From a virus, in the IMG/VR virus record IMGVR_UViG_3300047667_000641, positions 1 to 27,476 of that record: a stretch of 27,476 bases of DNA. One strand, written 5' to 3'. Below, one piece after another: positions 1 through 7,973 of the stretch. The notes beneath the pieces were generated by a model. The model did no database searches. It was not told where the DNA came from and saw nothing but the letters and a program-made list of their open reading frames with translations. A program made the translations under genes and the position numbers. The stretch's first letter is position 1; every line of letters starts with the position of its first letter.

Positions 1-2014
1 TTAGGGTCACGCGGTCGCCCGGATTTACCGGGCCGTAAGCACCGCTTAAACTTTCCCTGTAGAACTCAATGTCCGCGTTGTGTTGCGCAACTGTGCGACC
101 CTGTCCAGCAGTAATATCACCAATCGGCCCCTCGTCATCCCCGCCACTGCCACTACTGCGGCCCGAAGCCGCCCTTGCAGCCGCTGCTTGGCGTTGCATC
201 TGAAGCTGTTCGCGGCCCAAACGGGACTGCTCAATCGCACCGAGCATGCCCAGACGATCGGTTTCAGCAGACTCGGTACCTGCACGCAGTGCACCAAGCC
301 CAGCCTGTCCAGCTTCGCCAAGAGCTCCGCCAAACGTTGGCTGCGAAGACGACATCAGGGCCATACCAGCCTCAGCAAGCGCCATCCACTTGTCCTGCTC
401 GGCACGCTTTTCGCGGGCGTTCAACATCTTAATAAGCTCTTGCTCGTAGTCAGACGGAGCTCCGCCGCCTTGGGCAGCCATGCTTGCGATACCACCACCA
501 GACGGCGCCGCGCGTGAACCTTGCGATTGGGCAGGGGCTCCTCCGACGGGCGGCATAACGACACCAGAAAGAGCCGTTCCCATGTCCATTCCGGCATCGG
601 GCGCGCTTTCTTGTGCCGCAGCGGCGGAAACCGTTGGGCCAAGTTCGGCAAGACCTGCTCCAGTGTTTGCTTGCGGTGCAGTCGCGGCCTCCTCCATAGC
701 GGACGGGCCGTCGTTCGGGTTGGCCGTGACCCCAGCGACGTAGTTGGTATAAGGGTCGACAAGGTTGTTAACTATCTCTGCGGTGGTCACTGCCAAGTCG
801 CCCGTCTGTCCGGCCAAATAGCCCAATCCTGCCCCCGCAACTCCGGGGGCTTTGCTAATAGCGCCGACCCCCAGTTGCGCCAAATAGCCCAGATCACCAA
901 AAGCGCCGCCGCTTTGCCCAAGCTCACGGTTTGGATCGTAGTCGCCAATTGCAGTGATTGAGCTTGCGGTTAGATCTGTAGCGTCTCTTGCGGAGTCACC
1001 CCACCTGCCCAACGTTTCGCCAAAAGCGCCGGTGTCTATCGCGCCAACTGGACTGGGGCCATGCGGCGAGGGTGTAGGCATCGCAACAGGGCGGTCGTTA
1101 TTGACGGGACCTCGCGGGCTGGGGTACGACCGATTAGGCGGCTGCTCTATGCTAAACGGTTGCCCACTTGTTGGGTTTGGAGCGTTTAGCGCGGACGGCA
1201 CTCTCGGGAAGTCGTTCATAGCCGACGCGCCTTCGCCCCGCTGCCCCGACAGAAGCCGATTGGGCAGATTGGGTGCCGACCGAGCGTCAAACTCGGGAGC
1301 CTTGGGTTGTACGCCACGACCAGCGAGAGTCTGCATATCGAAAGGCTCAGGGCCCGACGACTCGCGCAGCAGGTCTTGAATATAACCGGCACGTTCATCT
1401 TCAAAAGCATCACCGGCTCTGAACGTGTCCTGCGTGCTTTCCGCGGACGACGGGTTAACTGCCAGCGGCGTCCCTGCAACAGTAGGTTCCAGAGCCATCA
1501 TGCTGGAACGCTCAACGCGCCTCAAGTGCTGCGCCTGCGCTTCGGGAGCAAGGCTGTCGAAGTATTCTTGAATGGACATACCTGCACGGTTGGCCATTGT
1601 CTGGATTGTGGGATCGGTCATAAGGCTGGAGATGTCACCACCTACAGGGCCACCTTCTTGCAACGATACGATCCCACCACCAGACATAGTCTGTGGAGCG
1701 GGGGAGCCTTGGGGCGGCATCGCTTGCTGGGGCATTGCACCGGTGTTTCCGTCCATGTCAGTCTGGGGAGCCATCGTGCCAGCCATATCGCCAGCGAACT
1801 GACCGGGCATGCCCGCAGCCGCCACAGCGTCTTGCGCCACAGTGGTCTCGTCTTTGCCTTGCTCCAAAGAAAACGACTCTTGCATCTTCTGACGGCGAGT
1901 GATCTCGCTCAACACCAAGAACTGCGGTGCTTGACCGGTGGGCATCTTCATTTCCGCCATAAGCTGGTCTTGCGACAGGCCCTTGAGCTTATCCTGCGTT
2001 TCGAGGATGTTCAT
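1..2014 (-). CDS. Internal virion / DNA-ejection protein (partial, runs off window)
   Basis: This frame opens with ATG at 2014 and has no stop through 671 codons to position 1, so its C-terminus lies outside the window. The start shares one base with the previous gene's stop (TGATG), suggesting coupled translation. The N-terminus (residues about 13-45) has a leucine-rich stretch followed by PTGQAPQFLVLSEITRR, which I recognise from N-termini of uncharacterised marine phage virion proteins. Residues 50-520 are low-complexity, rich in Gly, Ala, Pro and Ser, with two GGGI-type motifs (GGGIVSLQEGG near residue 112, GGGIASMAAQGG further on). A later helical block contains DKWMALAEAGMALM and a Gly/Ala stretch, then a Gln/Ala/Arg-rich helix. 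Position at the end of the structural operon and composition suggest a protein packaged in the head and ejected with DNA. No enzymatic domain is visible in the part present. Confidence 0.75.
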   Translation of the reverse strand, partial: MNILETQDKLKGLSQDQLMAEMKMPTGQAPQFLVLSEITRRQKMQESFSLEQGKDETTVAQDAVAAAGMPGQFAGDMAGTMAPQTDMDGNTGAMPQQAMPPQGSPAPQTMSGGGIVSLQEGGPVGGDISSLMTDPTIQTMANRAGMSIQEYFDSLAPEAQAQHLRRVERSSMMALEPTVAGTPLAVNPSSAESTQDTFRAGDAFEDERAGYIQDLLRESSGPEPFDMQTLAGRGVQPKAPEFDARSAPNLPNRLLSGQRGEGASAMNDFPRVPSALNAPNPTSGQPFSIEQPPNRSYPSPRGPVNNDRPVAMPTPSPHGPSPVGAIDTGAFGETLGRWGDSARDATDLTASSITAIGDYDPNRELGQSGGAFGDLGYLAQLGVGAISKAPGVAGAGLGYLAGQTGDLAVTTAEIVNNLVDPYTNYVAGVTANPNDGPSAMEEAATAPQANTGAGLAELGPTVSAAAAQESAPDAGMDMGTALSGVVMPPVGGAPAQSQGSRAAPSGGGIASMAAQGGGAPSDYEQELIKMLNAREKRAEQDKWMALAEAGMALMSSSQPTFGGALGEAGQAGLGALRAGTESAETDRLGMLGAIEQSRLGREQLQMQRQAAAARAASGRSSGSGGDDEGPIGDITAGQGRTVAQHNADIEFYRESLSGAYGPVNPGDRVTL

Positions 2015-3282
2015 CACTGCATTCCTTTATAGACACCAAGAGCCGATATGCCCGCACCGAGTGCTTGCTGCATTGGATTGTAGGGCGTCTCGGTTGTGGT
2101 TGACCCAGCGGCCGCCACGGGCATGCCCCGCAACAGCGCCGACTGATCAGCCAACTGTTGACGTGGGAAATTCTGCTGACGAAGGAAGTCTTGGTAGTTT
2201 ATGTCCAATCCGGCTTGATCACGCGCCATGTTACCAAGCCCTTGGGCCTCAAGAAGCTGCGCAGCCTGAACGTCGCCCTGATCAGCACGGTCCTGCAAGT
2301 TTGCCATTTGTGTTGCCATGTCGGCACTGAAGCCCATGGTCTGGAGCTGGAACTCCCTTTGGCGCATCGCTTCATCGGCGGTCGCGCCTTGGACACGACC
2401 CTGCTCTGCAGCGTTAGCGTTCTGAACGCGAGCCTGCTCATCGATATTGATACCTTGAGTCCGCGCAAGTTCGGAGGCTTGACCGGCCTGCACGCGCGCG
2501 GCTTCACTTGCATTCATATCCTGCACGCGGCCAGCTTCACCAACACCAATCCCTTGAACACGGGCTGCCTCTGCGGCGCGGGACTGTTCTGTGGTCATAC
2601 TTGCAGAACGGTCACGCTCGAATTGCTGCTGTGCTTGCTCGAACGCGCGCTGCGAACCTGATGCCTGAATGTCGCCCAGTTGGGTACTGAGAGCCTCGCT
2701 CGCAATACCTTCTTGAACAGCCTGCCGAGATCCACCGAAGGCGCCGGCACTGACAGCTTGCGCGTCACGCCCAGCGCGCCCACGGTCAAACTGCTCGTAG
2801 GCATCTTCTTGCTGACGGTTTACAACGGACTCCATGTAAGGTGACATATACTGGGCGGCTGTGGCCCCGTCGAACTGACGAGTCGGATCAAAACCAAATT
2901 CCTGAGCCCCGCCAAACTCCTGTGCCCCGCCAAACTCAGAGAACCCCGCATACGGATCAGCGACGCCGGCGTCAAAACCGTTAAACGCGGCAAAATTAGA
3001 CCCCTGTTGTTGACCCAGATCGCCAGCGAGAGAGCCCAATCCGCCCAGTGCGCCCCTCGCCGCATCAAAACCAGCACCCCCTTGCGCGGCATTATCGCGG
3101 ATCATGTCTTGGGATGTGCTTAAATCACCAGAGTCGCCAGCGATACGTGCGCCCGTAAAAGGCACGTACCCCTCTTCGCTCATGGATTTGCTTTTACCAA
3201 GAACGTCTTCGTAATACGGCTTGGCCCAATCAGGAACGTCCTGTGTGGTTGTCTGCTCGGTGGTTGATCCGCCCTTACTCAT
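2014..3282 (-). CDS. Internal virion protein with 11-residue repeats
   Basis: The 422-residue product starts MSKGGSTTEQ, followed by a short motif (VPDWAKPYYEDVL) that I recall from N-termini of marine phage structural proteins. Residues 110-131 hold a tandem EFGGAQ duplication. Residues 144-188 carry YMSPYMESVVNRQ and then GRDAQAVSAGAFGGSRQAV, also seen in uncharacterised phage virion proteins. Residues 241-306 are six 11-residue units, each starting R-V/T-Q, with Arg at 241, 252, 263, 274, 285, 296 and 307. This period fits a hendecad coiled coil. The C-terminus is small and hydrophobic. The start overlaps the upstream GNAT-like gene by 8 nt. I infer an ejection or internal head protein from its place between other such genes. 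A specific role is not shown. Confidence 0.8.
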   Translation of the reverse strand: MSKGGSTTEQTTTQDVPDWAKPYYEDVLGKSKSMSEEGYVPFTGARIAGDSGDLSTSQDMIRDNAAQGGAGFDAARGALGGLGSLAGDLGQQQGSNFAAFNGFDAGVADPYAGFSEFGGAQEFGGAQEFGFDPTRQFDGATAAQYMSPYMESVVNRQQEDAYEQFDRGRAGRDAQAVSAGAFGGSRQAVQEGIASEALSTQLGDIQASGSQRAFEQAQQQFERDRSASMTTEQSRAAEAARVQGIGVGEAGRVQDMNASEAARVQAGQASELARTQGINIDEQARVQNANAAEQGRVQGATADEAMRQREFQLQTMGFSADMATQMANLQDRADQGDVQAAQLLEAQGLGNMARDQAGLDINYQDFLRQQNFPRQQLADQSALLRGMPVAAAGSTTTETPYNPMQQALGAGISALGVYKGMQ

Positions 3283-3706
3283 CGTTCAGCTCCATCCTGT
3301 ATGCGACGTACTCGGGCTTCCACCCGCGCCGCTTCAATATACGCCCCCACGCCGCCCTGCCAAAACCTTCCAAGTGTTGGCATTTATTTGCACGCGCGTG
3401 CTTTTCCATTGCGTCAAGCGCTTCGTTTCGCCACGAAGATAGCCCAGATCCACCCACCCAGTCCATGGCCATCGCGCGCCGGTTCGGGTATTCAACCAAA
3501 CGTGTCGTATAAAACGCCACAGGGGCCCCGTCTTCCAATATCATCCATAGTACCAGTTCCCCGTTGATCACCGCTTTGTGCACACCTTCGATGGAAAACT
3601 TTCCACCCGAGGTGTCGGTTGCTAGTTCCAACATCTTGCTCGCCGCTGGCCACACTATATCTACAAGTTCTGGACGTACCGGCGATATGCGGACGTCTTT
3701 GGTCAT
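3275..3706 (-). CDS. GNAT-like acetyltransferase
   Basis: The 143-residue protein has the size and layout of phage GNAT-fold proteins. It has an N-terminal helix region, a central strand pair (ELVLWMILEDGAPVAFYTTRLVEYP), an aromatic loop (MAMDWVGGSG), a helix ending in CQHLEGFGRAAWGRILKR, and a final strand. The G-F-G-R-A-A-W-G-R segment sits where acetyl-CoA-binding GNATs have their pyrophosphate loop, though the classic R/QxxGxG/A motif is not clean. The start overlaps the upstream gene by ATGA, and its end overlaps the next gene by 8 nt, so it is embedded in the ejection-protein operon. Substrate is unknown. It could modify a virion or host protein, or be a catalytically dead structural GNAT. 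Family assignment is by fold pattern and memory of similar phage proteins. Confidence 0.65.
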   Translation of the reverse strand: MTKDVRISPVRPELVDIVWPAASKMLELATDTSGGKFSIEGVHKAVINGELVLWMILEDGAPVAFYTTRLVEYPNRRAMAMDWVGGSGLSSWRNEALDAMEKHARANKCQHLEGFGRAAWGRILKRRGWKPEYVAYRMELNDE

Positions 3707-4851
3707 GCAGGCATCATCTTATTCTGAGGAACCTCGGGGGCCTGCTTCTTTTTACCTGTTCGTTCGAGACGTACGCGGTCGTTCATGGTGTTTAGCGCTT
3801 GGGCACCCGCATCGCTTGAGCCGTTACCAAGACCGCTCACGACGTCCGCAGGGACGATGTATTCTCCGTCACTCAACAAAACGTCGTCTTGTCCGTCGAT
3901 GCTCGCAGGGATCATGTCACTCATGCCGTCCCCCGGTCCATCCAGCTTGCCCTCTGTCTTGGCTGCAGTTTCGCCCATCTCGCCGGACTGAACACGGTCC
4001 ACCAGATCACGCAGCGCAGCTTCGCCGTATTGCGCAAGAAACGCACCAAGAGCCACCTGTGGTTGAGGATGTGTGCCCTGCACGGCTGCGATGGCCGCGG
4101 ATATAACTTCACGTTCGTTCGGGGCAGGGGCGGACCCTCCGCGCGGCGTGGCGCCGATGTCGGCAATACCGCCCTCTCGCATCGCAACAGGGCCATATCC
4201 GGCCACCGTGCGCTCCACCATACCGCCCCCCAACATGCCTTTGGGCGCGTATTGGTTCATATAATCGGTGGTGTAAGGTGTGCTGACTCCGAAGTCGAAC
4301 TCAGGGGATTGGCCCGGAACAAAGTCGGCGCCGGGTGTGCGCGCTTCACGGTCCATTGGGCGCATTTGGGAAAGGTCGGGCCCTTCAGATCCTCCAGAAG
4401 ACTTGTTGCCACCGCCAGCAAGCAGCGCGCCTCCGACCTGACCGCCAAGCATTGAGCCAATGCCTTCCGCGGAAGATCCGAAAGCCATACCAGCGCTGGC
4501 TATATCTTTAAGCCCTGCTCCAGCGCTGCCGATTGAAGTGCCACCCATTAAGTTTTCCGGGCGAGCCATGGGACGCAGCGACTCTGCCATGTTTCCGCTG
4601 ACGTTGTTTGCAGAGGTTGCGGCCGCGCCTCCCATGCCTCCTGTAAGACTGCCCGCAAGGGAGCCTCCTGCAAAAGAACCAAGACCGGCACCGATGCCTT
4701 TTTTGATATCACCGGTTTCAACAGCTGTGCCAAGGCCTGAACCAATGGCACTCGCGACAAGAGGATTTGCGAGAAACGATCCAGCAGCGCCCAGAACCCC
4801 CGCGTTGGCAAGCCCTCCACCGAGGAAGCTAAAAAGAAGAGGTAAAACCAT
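3703..4851 (-). CDS. Gly/Ala-rich internal virion protein
   Basis: I place the start at ATG 4851 because GGAG lies about 7 nt upstream. An ATG five codons earlier (4866) has no such site. The 382-residue product begins with hydrophobic glycine-zipper-like segments (residues about 1-80, rich in GxxxG and Ala), which suggests membrane activity. The middle is low-complexity with one MREGGIADIG motif. The C-terminal 100 residues contain a striking motif, GPGDGMSDMIPASIDGQDDV, followed by LLSDGEYIVPADVVSGLGNG and then a basic tail. I recognise this block from many uncharacterised phage virion proteins. Together with its neighbours, this suggests an ejection protein able to interact with the host envelope. 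Function is inferred, not shown. Confidence 0.75.
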   Translation of the reverse strand: MVLPLLFSFLGGGLANAGVLGAAGSFLANPLVASAIGSGLGTAVETGDIKKGIGAGLGSFAGGSLAGSLTGGMGGAAATSANNVSGNMAESLRPMARPENLMGGTSIGSAGAGLKDIASAGMAFGSSAEGIGSMLGGQVGGALLAGGGNKSSGGSEGPDLSQMRPMDREARTPGADFVPGQSPEFDFGVSTPYTTDYMNQYAPKGMLGGGMVERTVAGYGPVAMREGGIADIGATPRGGSAPAPNEREVISAAIAAVQGTHPQPQVALGAFLAQYGEAALRDLVDRVQSGEMGETAAKTEGKLDGPGDGMSDMIPASIDGQDDVLLSDGEYIVPADVVSGLGNGSSDAGAQALNTMNDRVRLERTGKKKQAPEVPQNKMMPA

Positions 4852-4902
4852 GTGCGTCTCCAGCATCTATGTCGTATTAGTACCAAACTGCGCGAAGAAA
4901 GG

Positions 4903-5154
4903 CTACACTACAATTCTGAGCTCACCTGTCGCCGTTTTGTAAACATCCCCGTCAACAAGATCGCCAGTGATCGCAGCCGCGTTGTCGGCAAAGATCGGAA
5001 GGTCTGTGAGCTTGAGTGTGGTGGCCTGCACAGGGCCGACGTTTTGAGTCTGCTGCGCAAAGACTGCAAAAGACTGCACCAGCTGCGACATGTGACGCTG
5101 ACTGTACTCCGCCGGCGGGGATGGGAAGTACGGTATTGCTGTGGCACGGCTCAT
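4903..5154 (-). CDS. Small conserved tail-associated protein
   Basis: This 83-residue protein overlaps the end of the tail-hub gene by ATGA (5151-5154), so it is probably translated by coupling and made with the hub protein. It has a proline-rich start (PYFPSPPAEYSQRHMSQLV), a short helix (LVQSFAVFAQQTQN), then strands ending in GDVYKTATGELRIVV. I remember the pattern PAEY...LV.SF....QQ..N.GP, then L.LT.LP, from small proteins following hub genes in marine phages. No enzymatic motif is present. A role as a minor tail or tail-tip component is inferred from position. The next gene starts 51 nt downstream. Confidence 0.7.
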   Translation of the reverse strand: MSRATAIPYFPSPPAEYSQRHMSQLVQSFAVFAQQTQNVGPVQATTLKLTDLPIFADNAAAITGDLVDGDVYKTATGELRIVV

Positions 5155-7019
5155 CCTCGGCGACCATCGGGTCTAAAGTCGAGACGTGGGGCTCCCAGCC
5201 GCCATGCGGTGCAATCGCATGTAGAACTCACTCGTAGGCGTATCGATCTCCCCCGCAAGCGCAAGTAAACCTGCTCGGTGAACTGCTCAACGGGGACCGC
5301 GACTGTCTGCACAACATCCTGCGCATTGGAGCCGACATATGCCCCGCCCGAAAAGTTTTGCATCGACAATGTCATCGTAGCACTTGGGGCAGTAGCACCC
5401 TCTGAGCCAGTGAACGTTAGGTCGGGGATCATGCGCGTAACGAACATGAAGTTGTCACCGTCCCCGATATCGACTGGGCTGGACTCAATAAATGACCCCA
5501 GCGCCTGCGCGGGTTCAAAATCTCCGTCGGTGATACCTGTTTCGTGAAAGTAGAGATAGTTATCTTTGGAAGCGGCAATGGGTGATGAAAACACTGAGCG
5601 TGCGAGCCATGAGGTTCGGCTCAAGTCTCCGTAATACCAAAGATCCTGCAGGTAATTGTACACAACATATTTGTCATTGTCCTGAGATCCACTTGACGGG
5701 TAGAACCAATAAACCTCACCAAAAGAACCCTCATGTCCCGCGAAAACCTTGGCGTACTGGTTTTCGTTAATATCTCCAAAGACGTAATCTCTGACACTGC
5801 ACGGTATCTGCTGCACGAGCCCGTTGAACCTGTAAAACGAACCAACCCCCATCCACATAACCTCGTCACCGACCCCCACTGCTGCCTTGGGGCTCGCGAT
5901 CGAAGTGCCGAAAGCCACTTCGTTAATACCGAACGTGAAAGGCGGGCCGCTAAACTGCATAGCGTGCACGGACTCGTCCGTGATTACCAATGTCAAAAGT
6001 CTTGTGTGCACAGCCGCAATTATTTCATTGCCTGACCCTACGCGCAGGCTCCCTGCAGTGTTGTTGGGGCGAGACTCCCAGTCCGTAATACTTTCTGTGG
6101 CAGAAAACCGAATGAGCAAAGGGTCAAGCACCCCCGGTATAAACTCATCGTCTGTTCCGAAAACTATAACGTGACGGTCACGTTCAGACAAAAGAAGAAT
6201 GTTCGCAATTGTAGGTGAAGTGTTGGCGCCAGCAAGCGAGGTTATGTTTACACCACGGGAGGCAAACCCGCTCGTGCGGTCCCAATAGTAAACGCCACCG
6301 CCTCGTGGGGCAAATATAAGGTCTTCTCCAAAGTTTGTGTGGGTCCAAACGCGCAACTGGGCTCCGGCGATGGCGGTTGACGAGGCTTCACCCCAACCGC
6401 CCGCTCCCCAAGCCCCAGCTCCCCACCCTGTGCCGATCACAGAAGTGTCGAGACCCGTATTGACCTGATAGGCCCCCACCGTAGCGGCGCCGCCGTCAGA
6501 AGTGTCACTGGCGTTGGCTGCGACGGGCAACGCGATCTCATAGTTGTCGGAGTCTACAATGGCCGTTATTTGATATTCCGAGTTCAGCACCAGCGCGGTC
6601 ACAGCCCCACCAAGAGAAACGGCGTCCGTGAACGTGACAAAATCGTTTAACAGTGCCCCGTGGGTGACGTCTGTGACTGTTACGGTGGAACTTCCGTCAA
6701 CCGCCGCGAACGTGGCGTCCCCCGCGGCGGTTGTTGATCGGATTGGGGTTATGTCGCTATAGCCGCCACCTCGCCCAAGGTAGTATTTCAAGTGGGTCCC
6801 GACTCCCAAAAGCTGGGTTCCGTCCAAAACCCGCCAGCCAATAAGCGCGCGGCACGTGCCTAGAAACTGCAGTGATGAGATTTTTTTCCAGCCACCAATG
6901 GTCTCCGGCAAACCGTCGCGGAACCGCACCCGATTACCATCAAACCAGCCGCCCTCGTTTGCATACGCGGTGGTCTCACGGTTAACACCCGGCCTAAACT
7001 GGAGCTTCGTCAATGGCAT
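5151..7019 (-). CDS. Tail hub / packaged-DNA stabilisation protein, P22 gp10-like
   Basis: The 622-residue product has a good Shine-Dalgarno sequence (AAGAGGT) before ATG 7019. It begins with LQFRPGVNRETTAYANEGGWFDGNRVRFRDG, in which PGVNRETT and GGWFDGNRVRFR are hallmark segments of a tail hub family I know from podovirus-like and marine phages. Residues about 95-200 form a beta-rich, Gly/Ala/Thr-rich insertion. The rest repeats short beta blades with aromatic turns (VYYWDRTSGF, MWMGVGSFYRFNG, VYWFYPSSGS), as expected for a beta-propeller hub. By analogy with P22 gp10 it would plug the connector and carry fibres or the tail needle. The match to gp10 is by architecture and context, since sequence in this family diverges strongly. 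C-terminal RLGAPRLDFRPDGRRG is basic. Confidence 0.7.
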   Translation of the reverse strand: MPLTKLQFRPGVNRETTAYANEGGWFDGNRVRFRDGLPETIGGWKKISSLQFLGTCRALIGWRVLDGTQLLGVGTHLKYYLGRGGGYSDITPIRSTTAAGDATFAAVDGSSTVTVTDVTHGALLNDFVTFTDAVSLGGAVTALVLNSEYQITAIVDSDNYEIALPVAANASDTSDGGAATVGAYQVNTGLDTSVIGTGWGAGAWGAGGWGEASSTAIAGAQLRVWTHTNFGEDLIFAPRGGGVYYWDRTSGFASRGVNITSLAGANTSPTIANILLLSERDRHVIVFGTDDEFIPGVLDPLLIRFSATESITDWESRPNNTAGSLRVGSGNEIIAAVHTRLLTLVITDESVHAMQFSGPPFTFGINEVAFGTSIASPKAAVGVGDEVMWMGVGSFYRFNGLVQQIPCSVRDYVFGDINENQYAKVFAGHEGSFGEVYWFYPSSGSQDNDKYVVYNYLQDLWYYGDLSRTSWLARSVFSSPIAASKDNYLYFHETGITDGDFEPAQALGSFIESSPVDIGDGDNFMFVTRMIPDLTFTGSEGATAPSATMTLSMQNFSGGAYVGSNAQDVVQTVAVPVEQFTEQVYLRLRGRSIRLRVSSTCDCTAWRLGAPRLDFRPDGRRG

Positions 7020-7034
7020 GTCGCACCTCTTGGA

Positions 7035-7394
7035 TCAGTAGTGGTCTGGGTCTTGGCTATTGAGGAACCCGCCGAGCATGTCCGCGAGTTCACGCTTTGC
7101 TGGGTCCGGGTCAGACTTTAGGCGCTTTAGTCGCGTTGTCGTCTGGAACTCCCTTGGGAACTCCCAAAACAAGAGCGTGCATACCGTCCAATTGTGCAGA
7201 GTGTTGATCACAGTGAAGGCGACAACAGGAAGGGCGATAACCCACCGTCGCCAACCGACCCCCCAACCTTTACGGTCGAGCCAATGACCCGCGCTGAAAA
7301 CCATAAACACGGGCAGGACAATCGGCCCTAAAGCAAAGAAGACGCAGATGCGCTTAAATCCAATGATACGAGTTTCTGAATAGTTGTGGGTCAT
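7035..7394 (-). CDS. Two-TM membrane protein of unknown function
   Basis: The 119-residue protein overlaps the upstream gene by ATGA (7391-7394). It has two hydrophobic segments: residues about 15-35 (CVFFALGPIVLPVFMVFSA) and about 50-70 (WVIALPVVAFTVINTL). A basic, tryptophan-rich loop lies between them. The C-terminal half carries LFWEFPREFQTTTRLKRLK, a motif I remember from small membrane proteins in many phage genomes, and ends LNSQDPDHY. It might affect the host membrane during infection or lysis, or be a moron-type gene. No holin assignment is justified. The gene sits between tail fibre and hub genes rather than in the lysis cassette. Confidence 0.7.
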   Translation of the reverse strand: MTHNYSETRIIGFKRICVFFALGPIVLPVFMVFSAGHWLDRKGWGVGWRRWVIALPVVAFTVINTLHNWTVCTLLFWEFPREFQTTTRLKRLKSDPDPAKRELADMLGGFLNSQDPDHY

Positions 7395-7969
7395 GTTGTA
7401 AGTCCATATTCTGATGCAAGAGTAGCGGCTTGGATCGTTGCCGCGTCGAGAACAGCCTCACGCCCTGCCGATGTAGAGGCCGCAACCAATGCCGCGTCTG
7501 TCGCTTGACGCAACCCCGAAACCTTCGCAACTATCGCTTCAAAAACCACGGCTTTCGCCACGACTGCCGCCGCTTGATCCCCAAGGGTCGTACCCACGAT
7601 GTCAGCTTCGTCTTGGATCAACGCCACTTGGTCGGCCCGTGCAGTGTCAGCAATAACAGCCCGCGCCGCTTCTGCCTTAGAACCCCACGCCGATACTTCC
7701 GCTTTCGGATATTGGCTTGTGATTTGATCTGTGATGCTTTCGATAAAGCCTAGCATCGCCGCGCGTGCGGATTGGGTGTCAGGGTAAACGTCAGGGGGTG
7801 GGGGCAATTGGGCCAAGGTAATCCACCCCTCGCCGCTCCATTGGGCGATCCCGTCAGGCGGTGGTGTTTCTGCGGTGATCCAACCCACGGGACGACCTTG
7901 GCGGGGGCCAATTTCAGAAACGCCGCCCGAGAAAATGCGGTCTTTGTCGACGCTATAGATTGTACGCAT
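7391..7969 (-). CDS. Tail fibre assembly-like / fibre-associated protein
   Basis: The 192-residue product follows the beta-propeller fibre gene by 4 nt and has a CGGAG ribosome site before ATG 7969. Residues 1-60 form a short beta module rich in Pro and Trp (GWITAETPPPDGIAQWSGEGWI). After that the protein is almost entirely helical and Ala-rich. The segment ITSQYPKAEVSAWGSKAEAARA recalls the helical domain of tail fibre assembly chaperones (the DUF4376 type), where an S-W-x-x-K-x-x-E-A pattern is common. It is therefore likely to assist folding or attachment of the adjacent fibre, or to be a minor fibre itself. The assignment rests on position and pattern only. Confidence 0.65.
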   Translation of the reverse strand: MRTIYSVDKDRIFSGGVSEIGPRQGRPVGWITAETPPPDGIAQWSGEGWITLAQLPPPPDVYPDTQSARAAMLGFIESITDQITSQYPKAEVSAWGSKAEAARAVIADTARADQVALIQDEADIVGTTLGDQAAAVVAKAVVFEAIVAKVSGLRQATDAALVAASTSAGREAVLDAATIQAATLASEYGLTT

Positions 7970-7973
7970 TGGC

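Noticed and set aside
1307-2032. Plus-strand open frame of 241 codons near the left end.
   Set aside because: It lies opposite the open minus frame 1-2014, which has virion-protein motifs and a coupled start. The plus frame is rich in Arg, His and Cys and shows no domain.
4868-4884. TAATACGAC on the minus strand, like the core of a T7 RNA polymerase promoter.
   Set aside because: Only nine bases match, the initiation half differs, no other copies were noticed and no phage RNA polymerase gene is visible. A 9-mer match is not surprising in 27 kb.
7035-7394. Two-TM protein as a holin.
   Set aside because: It lies far from the lysis cassette, has a long soluble C-terminal half and carries a motif known to me only from proteins of unknown function.
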